This document shows, in pieces, positions 44,190 to 53,600 of a stretch of 64,000 bases of DNA. The notes beneath the pieces are model-generated. The model did not search any database and was not told the origin of the DNA. It was given only the letters and a program-made list of their open reading frames with translations. Origin of the DNA: Candidatus Zixiibacteriota bacterium (GTDB taxonomy: Bacteria; Zixibacteria; MSB-5A5; GN15; FEB-12); assembly GCA_029860345.1 (NCBI GenBank), contig JAOUBJ010000016.1, forward strand, positions 1-64,000. Reading direction: 5' to 3'. Position 1 is the first letter of the stretch. Each line of letters begins with the position of its first letter. The position numbers and the translations under genes were made by a program.

Positions 44190-45227
44190 TTACTCTCTCC
44201 ACTCAAGATAGACCACCTTTACCGGAGTATCCTCCTCGATCACTACCGTGTATGGCCCGCTGACAAGACTGTCGTCATCCAGGGACACTGTGATTGTCAC
44301 AGTGTCATGGGGATTAAGAGTCGGCGTTGGATACAACAGACGTCGTCTTTGCATCATCCTTGCATTCCTTACCACGGTTTCTTCCGGAGTCCTGAGTTCA
44401 CGCCACCAATCCTGAATATGATCGGTGAGTTCTTCCGCATCGGCTTGTGACACCGCCCATTTCAACTCTCGTTCAGGGCAACCGAGAAAAACTTCCTGGC
44501 GACGCAAACCATCGACAGTATGCAATTGGCCATTGACATCGATGGAAAGCGTGGCCACAATCCGTGCCCGCCGCTTATGCAGCGGGAGACTATTATACAG
44601 AGGGCCAACGGGAATCAAATGGAGCAGATACAGATCGGGCGAGGTTAACTTGCCGGGTATAGCCAGCCGCACGGTTCGGCAGCGGGACAAGTGAGTGTTC
44701 ACGGGTGAATAGATATCGGCTCCTTTGACTCTCACTTGAATGTCCTTTGACCGCCATTCCCACCAATTCCACAGGAAAGTCTGTCCTATGACCCCGTCAT
44801 AAGCGGACAGCGTCATCGGCTCCATGATGGTGACACTGTCGGCTGATCTGACGACTTCGATATCAAATGTCTGATTGCCGGCGCCGGTGCCGTCATACTC
44901 AAAGTAGATTGAACTGGTCGACCCCATCAGGACAACGCCCAACACCAGGCCGATAACCAAAACCTCCGTAGCCAGAGGTTTGGACATGAACCGCTCGGTC
45001 GCCTCTTCGGTTTGATCCGCCACCGACTTATCGAACGCCTCCTTGAGGATTCGCCAAAACCCCCAGAGCGTCAGGGGCGTTCCGAAGAGTAGACTATGGC
45101 GGGCATACGGCTCCAGATGAGTGTTAAACCAGACCAGGGCCAAAACCAGCACCGCGAACAAGAGAACAGAATTCAGAAACCGACGTGCTTTGGCCGACAT
45201 CGGCTGCTTGGGCGCATCCTTACTCAC
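44190..45227 (-). CDS. Membrane protein with large extramembrane domain, six-gene unit
   Basis: 345 residues from a GTG; the ribosome site is weak (GAGAG). Two or three transmembrane segments lie early (FLNSVLLFAVLVLALVWF, HSLLFGTPLTLWGFWRI, LATEVLVIGLVLGVVLMG), then a ~220-residue strand-rich domain outside the membrane (DVNGQLHTVDGLRRQEVFLG, TVTITVSLDDDSLVSGPYTV). No family recognised. Its stop is one base from the next start. A gap of 211 bases separates it from the 698-residue gene, so it may be a second transcript or coupled by read-through. Confidence 0.78.
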   Translation of the reverse strand: MSKDAPKQPMSAKARRFLNSVLLFAVLVLALVWFNTHLEPYARHSLLFGTPLTLWGFWRILKEAFDKSVADQTEEATERFMSKPLATEVLVIGLVLGVVLMGSTSSIYFEYDGTGAGNQTFDIEVVRSADSVTIMEPMTLSAYDGVIGQTFLWNWWEWRSKDIQVRVKGADIYSPVNTHLSRCRTVRLAIPGKLTSPDLYLLHLIPVGPLYNSLPLHKRRARIVATLSIDVNGQLHTVDGLRRQEVFLGCPERELKWAVSQADAEELTDHIQDWWRELRTPEETVVRNARMMQRRRLLYPTPTLNPHDTVTITVSLDDDSLVSGPYTVVIEEDTPVKVVYLEWRE

Positions 45228-45438
45228 AACTCTCGGACCCCGCTTTCACAAGACAATGTCTCAGGGACCGGCCGGTGTCATCCGATGTAGAGGCAAAGCT
45301 GCCCGGCTAGTTCCCTCCAACAGAAACTACGCCAATCTCTCGGTGGGCCGCAAGCTTTTTGTCGGCTGGACAGAGGCGGTGGGCAGGGTTGGAACTTCAG
45401 TCAACACGCCTGGCAGACAACCGACTCGTGCCTGTCTG

Positions 45439-47535
45439 TTATTCTTTCCAGTTTGCGGCACACCAGATATTGGCCCCAAAATCGTCCCATTTTAGGCGAC
45501 GATTATTGTCTGGCCCCGAGAAAGGGGAAGTCTGGATTTTTTTTCTTTTACTGTACTGATCAACGAGATTCACTCCGGTCCTGACGCCGCCGCTCGTTTT
45601 ATAGCTATGAAACAGGAGAGAATGACCGCACCACTCGCCAGGACAGGGTTGTCTTCTCTGTTTCACCTCCTCAAACTGGGCGGATTCATCCCAGAATTGC
45701 AGGGCTGCTCCCTCTATCAGGTTGTCGCGCATCGCGGTGGCCAAACGGTAGTAGTAACCCAGAGCGTCATCTACAGTGTTGCCGATTTCAGATGGTAGTT
45801 GATTGGAATCAAAGGCATAACCATCGGCCAGACCCAGGTAGACCAGGGCGCCTGCGCCGCCTCGGCCGAAGTGGACATTATTTACAAAATATGGACTGGT
45901 ATCCGCATGGGAGGCGATCGTCACGGAGGAAAGCCATATATAATAGCCAACATCCGCCACGGTGAGGTCCTTACCGGGGGCGCTGGCGGCAACAGCAGGA
46001 GCCGTGAAGAAAGGTTGCAGAACACGTCTTAGTTTTTCCTGCGCCGCGTTGAGGTCTGTGGCTGCGACGGGTGGTCGGCCTTTGACTATAACACGGACAC
46101 GCCGATTGGCAGGAGACAACCCGGTCTCGCCAAAGGCCTCGGTAATAAGAGCCCTGACTGGTCTGCTCGTTTTACCAGGTTTGCGGTTCAGCCGCCCGCC
46201 AGCTATGCGGTTGTCCACCAGGGCGCGCACCGTGCGCCGGAAGGATAAATAGGTACATCGGGGTCCCTTGGGAGCCTTTATCGGCTGCGGCTCTTCGAAC
46301 ATCGCCTGCGACATCGGCAGCCGGAGAATGATGTGCGGCTGGTCCGTTTCCAGGTGGTATAGTAGTGGGGTTGTGTCGCCCTTAAACTGCCATGAATTAG
46401 GCGTCGAGCCGTCAAGCCATTTCATATTTCCCGAAATCTCGATCAACACTTGCGGCTGGTTGGCGCCGGTCTCGCCCGGTTCCACCGGTACGTACACAAC
46501 ACCGTGGGCAGGTATCTCTCTTTCCAGCCGGATGCTGTCGTCGGCCAAGTTGCGCACCTTGATCTTTTGTTTTGGAAAATACACCGAGCAGTTCTTGACT
46601 TTCTTGCCGGAAGCAAGAGTCTGCAGCCAGGTACGGGTAAAACGAACCGGTTGGTAACGACGAGCATTCGGCCAGTCAATCAGGATGGCATCGACTACCG
46701 CATGCGAGAGGTTGGCGTCAAGGAGATTGTTCCTAAGCTCACGATAGACATGGCGGGCTGGGATAATGCCGTTCATTGAATGGGCAGCCCAAAGGCGGCC
46801 TATCCCGGGAGACGCATCGTCGAATAAGTGGGACTTGCGGTCGCTCGCCGGTTGCGATCTGGCCATTGTAATATACAGATCAAAGGACCCATCGGCGGCC
46901 ATCTTAATCGTGGGCATGTCAAGCCGGATGATATCATCTTGCGTGGCGTCGGCGCCCAGTCTCAGGATGTGCGGGTAAAGCCCTTGTAGAAACCAGGCGA
47001 CGGCGTGTTTTGGCCAATTCGACGAGCCTGGAAGAACAGCCACGGGAGAATTGGGACCCTTTATTTTTTTGCGCGTTGATAATGGAGGGTTGGCAACAGT
47101 GTTGTAGAGGAAGTTCTCAGAGAGTATTACCGGACTATACCAGGCAATATTCGGCACCTCCTGTAGAGAGGCACCCTGCTCATCAAGTCCTTTCTTGACA
47201 TCCGGCAGTTGGTCTATGACCCGGAGAGTACCTTCGAGAATACCATTTGTTTGCCAACTGTTGTATGTCGCTGTGGTCAGGTCTACATCCGACCAGTCCG
47301 GCAGATTGGCAGCCATTGCAGCCTTCGCCAGAAACCTCGTTTCACCTGGAAAGAGGGGACGAAGTTGTGGCGCTGGTGCAGTTGGGTCTATCACAGTCCC
47401 ACTGATTTTCATCGATTGCAGCGGGACCCCTTCCTGGTCCGCGGGCGGGACAGTCGTATCTTCGACTATGATCGATCCCGGATCGATTCGATCTCGGTCC
47501 GCTGCGGAAAACATGAACCTCAAAAAATCTCTCAT
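45439..47535 (-). CDS. Unrecognised 698-residue protein, six-gene unit
   Basis: Starts by a four-base ATGA overlap with the preceding gene, with GAGGTGG upstream. No signal peptide or membrane segment. It opens MRDFLRFMFSAADRDRIDPG and has mixed helix/strand content with ISGNMKWLDGSTPNSWQF and YLETDQPHIILRLPMSQ-like strands. The later part (VADVGYYIWLSSVTIASHAD, FVNNVHFGRGGAGALVYLGL) looks compact. The C-terminus is CGHSLLFHSYKTSGG. I do not recognise a family. Its coupling to two still larger proteins implies stoichiometric assembly. Confidence 0.78.
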   Translation of the reverse strand: MRDFLRFMFSAADRDRIDPGSIIVEDTTVPPADQEGVPLQSMKISGTVIDPTAPAPQLRPLFPGETRFLAKAAMAANLPDWSDVDLTTATYNSWQTNGILEGTLRVIDQLPDVKKGLDEQGASLQEVPNIAWYSPVILSENFLYNTVANPPLSTRKKIKGPNSPVAVLPGSSNWPKHAVAWFLQGLYPHILRLGADATQDDIIRLDMPTIKMAADGSFDLYITMARSQPASDRKSHLFDDASPGIGRLWAAHSMNGIIPARHVYRELRNNLLDANLSHAVVDAILIDWPNARRYQPVRFTRTWLQTLASGKKVKNCSVYFPKQKIKVRNLADDSIRLEREIPAHGVVYVPVEPGETGANQPQVLIEISGNMKWLDGSTPNSWQFKGDTTPLLYHLETDQPHIILRLPMSQAMFEEPQPIKAPKGPRCTYLSFRRTVRALVDNRIAGGRLNRKPGKTSRPVRALITEAFGETGLSPANRRVRVIVKGRPPVAATDLNAAQEKLRRVLQPFFTAPAVAASAPGKDLTVADVGYYIWLSSVTIASHADTSPYFVNNVHFGRGGAGALVYLGLADGYAFDSNQLPSEIGNTVDDALGYYYRLATAMRDNLIEGAALQFWDESAQFEEVKQRRQPCPGEWCGHSLLFHSYKTSGGVRTGVNLVDQYSKRKKIQTSPFSGPDNNRRLKWDDFGANIWCAANWKE

Positions 47536-50500
47536 GGTATTACCACCTCATTCGAATCATCACTGTCAGCAAGACGTGAAGCACCCAGACTGCGAACCCG
47601 ATACTTGTGTGTCCCTGTTGCGGCTGTTGTGTCGGTGAAAGATTCCACATCAGGCTCAATTACGGCCAACCGATCATATCGATAGCCGTCACTCAGTTTT
47701 CGTCGGATTTCGAGCGACCGATAAACATCCTCATTTTTCCAACTAACGACGACGGCCGCCGATGTGGTGTCGTAGGTTGCTGTCACGTTGCTCGGTCCGG
47801 TAAGATCACCCAAAGCCCTGGCCGGGAGGTCATCGGATGGACTGCCGAGGATATCGCGGTGAGCGTTACCGCTGGGATCGGCGGGATCAAGAGCGCTCCG
47901 CACGGCCGTCAACCGGTAATGGAATATGACCCCGGGCGTCACGTTCTGGATGCTTACCGTGTATCGACCCTGAGCATCCGGGCCGCTGCCGGGGGGCAGG
48001 GTGCCCAGATGAGTTGCCGGTTGGTCGAGACCTCGGCGCGCCTCGATCTCGAATCTGACACCGTCAACAGGACCGGCCTGGGTCCAGGTAAGTTGGATCG
48101 TCCGCTCGGTTTGTCCGTCCGGAGGGGCGGCCGAGAGTAGATTCGGCTGCGGCGGTCGTCGAACATCGGGCACCCGCACCGGGCCGATCAAGTCGGACCA
48201 ATGGCCGGGTGTGCCTGAAATGTCTACGGCCCGGATTCGATATAACACTCTTGTCGGTGAGCGTCCGGGTATTCGGTCACGATACTTGTTTAGATACACT
48301 TCGTTGCTGCGCATGTCAAACGCGCCGGGTTGAGCCGCGGCCAGTGTGCGAAGGTCAGAATCGGACATGTCAACATGGGCGCCGGTGATGGCTCCTTCCA
48401 TCGCCCGCCACACTTCGTAGTGTGAAACGCCGCCGACAGCATCCCAGGTGAGTTCGAATTCTGCATCTTCGGCGTAGACCGCCGCCGATGACGCCCAGGT
48501 TATGATTGACGGATCAAAGGGAGCGATGGTCGGTGCCACGGGCGGGTCGGTAGAACGTACCGAGATGGCCGCCACGGCAGCGTTGCTTTCGTTGCCGGTG
48601 AGGGCCGTCAAGCTGGTATCTGTGGCCGGCAGGTTAGGACTGTAGATATAACCGGCGCCATCCGCCGCCGTTACATGAAGCTCCAGCAGTCCGGCTCTAA
48701 ACCCGGCCGGGGGTTGCAGATCGACGCCGACAGTATGACCGGGGTAGACGATTACCGGAGATTCCTCCAGATGAGCAACCGGATCGGAAGTTGCTCGCCA
48801 TGTCGACAGGACTACCAGGCGTTGATCCTGGGCGGATGGTTCTGGAATCCGCCAGCGGTTCGGGCCTGTGGGCACGGCCTCGAATGACGAACGCAGCAGA
48901 TGGAAATAAAGAGAAACCGGTTCCCCATCAGGCAAGTTGTCGGCGGTCAAGGTCGTCAGTTCGACGACCAAAGGTGACAGGTTGTGAACGGTCGAGACCT
49001 TGGCAGGAATCGAGGGCCGTCGTGCATGTCGCGCCACGCGCGTCAGCGCCGTCGCTGGACCGGAGGTGTAGATGACACCAGATGACGGTGTACTGGGCGT
49101 TCCACCTGATGACTTGTAAACCGTGATAGTGGCCGGGGAGCCGACAGTATGCGTCTTAATCGAATATCCGCCTCCCGGTGTGACAAGCGGTACTCCCACA
49201 TATTGATCGGCCGTGCCGGGCAGATCGGCCACGGTCAAGTCCGCGGTGAGACCGTCGATATCGGCCACCGACTCAATGCTCACAGCAACGGCCGACTTGG
49301 GAATCCATGAGGTGCTGATTCGGAATTCGGTCGCATCGGGACCGTTGAAATCTTCTCTGGCATGCCACAGAACGTCCAGGTCGGTTTGCACGGTCGGGTT
49401 TGTCGAGTTGAAAGTCAGTTGGCTGTCCGACACCAAAGCGACCGACGGTATCGCCGGCGCCATATCATCGAAATGCCGCACCGACGTTTGAGCAGCTCCG
49501 GTCGATTTTACGCCCAGGATATTGACGCCGCGCACTCGGTATACATAGTGTCCTTCGTGCGGTGGCCAGGGCATACCGGGACGATCGAGATATTGAGGTA
49601 CAGTGTCCGAATGCATGGTCAGTTCACCCGGCTCCAGTTCGGTAAAAGCGGCATCCGGGGGCAGCGCCGGTGCGGTCGGCTGCGCCGCCGTCGATCGACC
49701 GTGATGGAAACGAGAGAGTTCGTAGAGGACAGCTTCGTGGTGAAGCAGGCGCTCGGGATGAGGCGCCTCCGACCAGGCCAAGCCGGTATACAATGTCGGG
49801 CACTTTACTATCATCTGTTCGGTAGGTTTGGGATTGCCATCCGGGTCTTGAGGCGCCATCTCAGCCGGAAAAGCCCAGTAGTCAAAAGAGGCGAAGGCCG
49901 GATGTTCAATCAAGCCGGGGCGGCGGTCGGCCTGGGCGTTGGGTGGTGGCGCCACGTAGCAGGGCAGATTGGTCTTAGCCGGGTCGCTCAGAGCCGTGCC
50001 TTGGGTAGTGGCCCATTGAGCCTCCACCTGATAGGTTATCTCGCCCTGCAAGTCCACGACGTCATCGGCGCCGAGTCCGAGAAGCACCGCATACTCAAAC
50101 CGTAAGGCCAGCGCCAAAAGGAAATGCCAGGCGCGGGTGGTGTAATAGTGAGTGACCGCCGCGGAATCACTTCCGGCCAGCAGATTGGCCAACGGTGGAG
50201 GATCATTCTGTTGCCAGTAGTTCCAGGCCAGACCGGCGTCTTCTTCGTGAGGATGACCGAGGTGATCGGCGACGATTGAGGTGAGTGGTATTCTCTCGGT
50301 GAGCGGTGTGGAAGGATCAACCAACCGGATTAAGGGGAGCAGGAATTCGAGATTGTCCTGCTCAATAGTGGTAAAGTACGGACCCGCGGCGGGACGCCGG
50401 GCTTCGGCGTCAGTCTGGAAGTTGCTCCAGGAATTGGTGCTGGGAAGAGTGAACGGACTGCCGTTATTGAGATGCCTCTGGTGTTGGCCATCGACGAGGC

Positions 50501-50690
50501 GACTGACCAGCCAGCCCTTTAGAGGATAGTGAAGATCGAATCGTGCTCCCCAACGCACACCATACACATGCGTGCTGTCGTCCAATCCCGGTCCGGCATT
50601 GCGTCGGCAGGCAATGATATCGATATCACTTGGCGCCACCAGAGTCGGGGGAATCTGAACCTGGGCGGCATTAAAGATACCTGGGCTCAT
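47532..50690 (-). CDS. Unrecognised 1052-residue protein with fibronectin-III-like domains
   Basis: ATGA-coupled at both ends (GAGGTGATGCT before the ATG). No signal peptide. The first ~200 residues are unfamiliar (VYGVRWGARFDLHYPLKGWL, AWNYWQQNDPPPLANLL). From ~residue 430 on, several fibronectin-III or Ig-like repeats appear (AEFELTWDAVGGVSHYEVWR, TIQLTWTQAGPVDGVRFEIE, AAVVVSWKNEDVYRSLEIRR). The end KYRVRSLGASRLADSDDSN is typical Fn3. Such repeats make elongated binding rods. Being cytoplasmic by sequence, it may be exported by an unusual route or act as an internal scaffold. Confidence 0.8.
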   Translation of the reverse strand: MSPGIFNAAQVQIPPTLVAPSDIDIIACRRNAGPGLDDSTHVYGVRWGARFDLHYPLKGWLVSRLVDGQHQRHLNNGSPFTLPSTNSWSNFQTDAEARRPAAGPYFTTIEQDNLEFLLPLIRLVDPSTPLTERIPLTSIVADHLGHPHEEDAGLAWNYWQQNDPPPLANLLAGSDSAAVTHYYTTRAWHFLLALALRFEYAVLLGLGADDVVDLQGEITYQVEAQWATTQGTALSDPAKTNLPCYVAPPPNAQADRRPGLIEHPAFASFDYWAFPAEMAPQDPDGNPKPTEQMIVKCPTLYTGLAWSEAPHPERLLHHEAVLYELSRFHHGRSTAAQPTAPALPPDAAFTELEPGELTMHSDTVPQYLDRPGMPWPPHEGHYVYRVRGVNILGVKSTGAAQTSVRHFDDMAPAIPSVALVSDSQLTFNSTNPTVQTDLDVLWHAREDFNGPDATEFRISTSWIPKSAVAVSIESVADIDGLTADLTVADLPGTADQYVGVPLVTPGGGYSIKTHTVGSPATITVYKSSGGTPSTPSSGVIYTSGPATALTRVARHARRPSIPAKVSTVHNLSPLVVELTTLTADNLPDGEPVSLYFHLLRSSFEAVPTGPNRWRIPEPSAQDQRLVVLSTWRATSDPVAHLEESPVIVYPGHTVGVDLQPPAGFRAGLLELHVTAADGAGYIYSPNLPATDTSLTALTGNESNAAVAAISVRSTDPPVAPTIAPFDPSIITWASSAAVYAEDAEFELTWDAVGGVSHYEVWRAMEGAITGAHVDMSDSDLRTLAAAQPGAFDMRSNEVYLNKYRDRIPGRSPTRVLYRIRAVDISGTPGHWSDLIGPVRVPDVRRPPQPNLLSAAPPDGQTERTIQLTWTQAGPVDGVRFEIEARRGLDQPATHLGTLPPGSGPDAQGRYTVSIQNVTPGVIFHYRLTAVRSALDPADPSGNAHRDILGSPSDDLPARALGDLTGPSNVTATYDTTSAAVVVSWKNEDVYRSLEIRRKLSDGYRYDRLAVIEPDVESFTDTTAATGTHKYRVRSLGASRLADSDDSNEVVIP

Positions 50691-53600
50691 AGCATCACCT
50701 CATATTCCACTTCTTCGGCGGCCGTGTCCCCGGCCACCGCATAGGTTTGACCGACACTGCCGATATCTCTGAGCCAGGTCGCTTTAAGCGCCAGCGGCTG
50801 TTTCGGCCACGAGTCTCCATCGTGATGCACGACAATCACCCGAGTCTGATCGACATTGGCGATCAAGCGGGTGTTGTTATTATCCAGAGTGACGGTCAGT
50901 CGGAGAACGGCATCAAGCGGTTCGGGAGCTTCGATAAGCAGCCCCAGGACCCGATCTTGTGCGATGTTTAAGATGGGGGTGATCTTTGACCGATCGACGT
51001 AATTTATCGTGCGAAGCCCGATCCGCCGACAGACGGTATCAAAATCTCCGGCTGTAGCGGCGTCGTCCAGTGTGACATGGGGGATATCGGTGCTCAGGCC
51101 ACTTGACAACAACTGGGTGAAAGTTTCGAAGGCTGAAGTGGTGAAGCTCCACTCAAATAGCGGGACATCGATGGCATCGTTGCTGACCAACTGCGCGATG
51201 TATTGACTGTTTGGCGTCAAGGCGGCATCTACTGAGGCCAGATCGATATCGGCTGTATTGTATCCAATTGAGAAATCCGGTACACCTTCGATGCAGCCGC
51301 GTGTTACATTTTCACGATAGACTCTTTCCCACCAGAGTTCCGACAGTCTTTGGGTAACCTCGCCTTCAGATGAGACCACCAGCAATAACACGTTACCTTC
51401 GGCATCGCGAATGACATTACCCTGTCCGTCGAGCAGTCGCAAGCGAAGTTGAGCACCCACCGATGTATACAAGAAGGGCACGTAGGCTTCGTGAAAGACA
51501 ACTTCAAGATCATAGCCGGTGTAGACCGGCCGATTGCCGTTGGATGGATACACTTTCTGCACGTAGTTGATCAGGGCATTGACATATAATGGCGGGCCAC
51601 TGGTGCGGAACCGGCGTGATTCGACCACCGGTGAGCCGAGCTGTGAATCAACGCTGTTCCCGGGACCCTTGAGTTGCGGCGTATGACTCACTCTTAGTTC
51701 ATACAACTGGTTGGGCTGAAGAATCTGGGCTTCAGGCGGAACTGTCCACTCTTCATGGGTGGTCAATGTACCGCCGCTCTGGGTGCCGGTGACCCACTGC
51801 GACGGGCCGTGGCCCGGTTTGTAGCAAATTCTGGTAAACGTCTTGCCCTTTTCAGGTTTTATTACAATCGATCCCTGCTCATCCTGCTCGGCCGGTTTGG
51901 TTTCGGTCGGGCTATCATCGGTGTCGTCAGGGTCGCTGTCATCCGCGCCCGGTGTTTGATCATCGGGGTCGGTTGGTTTTTCATCCGGTGGGTCCTTGTC
52001 GGTTGACTGGGCGGAAGGTTTCTCTTTGTCCCATGATCCGCAGTCTTCCCCCCGACGCCGCCGACAGTGACACATCCATACCCACACCAGAAGCAACAAG
52101 GCAACCAGCAGCAGTATGGGAAGCAGTACGTGCGGTGGAAGGATACTCGGTATGGGGCGCAGCAACATCAGTAAGGCCAGTACAATTGCCACGGCGGCAG
52201 CGAATACCAAGCGGCAGGCGGGTATGCGGCAAAGTCGTTTCCACCACCATCCATCCGGCCTGGCGCCGTTTCCATCATCCGGCTTTGTCACCACCTCGGG
52301 GTCCTTCACCGGCCCCGGAGGAATAATAGTCAGCACATCGCCCTCACCCAGCGTTACGCCGCCCTCGTTGTCGCGGCTGTCATCATCGGGGTCACCCACC
52401 TCCCAGTGATACAGGGACCCGTCCGGGAGCCAACCATAACCGGGCTCAAGATCGTCCAACGGAAAACAGACAACAGTGTCTTCCGGCTCATCACAGTAAT
52501 CAATATCGAGTGGTTCGACAAAGCTGCTGCTCGAAGTTCCATCGTGGCCGAACCGTTTCGAGGAGAGCAGGCGCAAGACGGTATTATAATGAGGTGTCTC
52601 CCGAGCCCAGGTTCCCCAGAGAGCGATGTTTTCGTCGGCGCCGCCGGGGTCTCGTATAAGCTCCACGTCGTTGAGTACATACCTGGCCGAGTAGTTTGAG
52701 CGCTGGCCGATAGTGACAAAACCGTCGTCGGAAAGCGCAACAGCTTCGTTAAAGTCACCGGTGTCATCTTTCATAGACCGGGCGAAATCCAGACTGATCG
52801 CACTGTGCGGCTTTATGGTAGGAGTCCCGCCGGCTATCCTGACCAGGCCGGTGTCCAGAGTGACCTGGGAGTTTTCATCCGGTCGGGCCGTGCCGGTAAG
52901 ATCGGGGGTCCAATGACGCGGTGTTGCCGCCCAGTTGACCAGGGGTGATTCCAGTTGGGGCGGATTCGGTCTTTTCCATTTGAAAGTATGGCTTTTGCAG
53001 ACATCCCATAACAGGGCAGAAAAACAAGCCCTGGCCCGCAGCCTCACCTCCGTGGGTCGGAAAACGTTCGCTCCCAGATATCCACCCAGTCTGATGCCGA
53101 CTGAAACGCCTTTGTAACCGGCGCCTATTCGACCTGCAAGTTTAAGCGATCCCTCCCACTGCGATGGGTTCCAGTGGAGTCCCATCTTGCCTTTCGCCGA
53201 ACCGCGTGCTTCGATCCAGAATCCTTTCCTGGAGTATCGTTCACCGACTTCGACTTTTATCCCGGTCAAGACACCGTCCTCGTCAAGCCTGAACCAGAAT
53301 CCGGCGCTGAACAACCAGGTGTTGTTAACCTCCAGTACCTGGGCGGAGACGCGCTTACCGTCACTGTTTTCGCCGATCATCAGAAACCAGCCAGGAACAC
53401 CACTGAAGCTGAAGAAAGCCCGCGCGGCACCGGTTACCTGGAAGAGATGCGGCATTCCCCAGTAGGCCACGATGTCGATGCTTAGTGTGGATTGTCCGGA
53501 AGCGTAGACAAGCAGGGCATCCAGGTTTCCCTCACTGGAGGTTGAGAGGTCCGGTTTTGTTTTGAGGAAATTGGCGCGACACTGGAGCAGCAGGGTGATG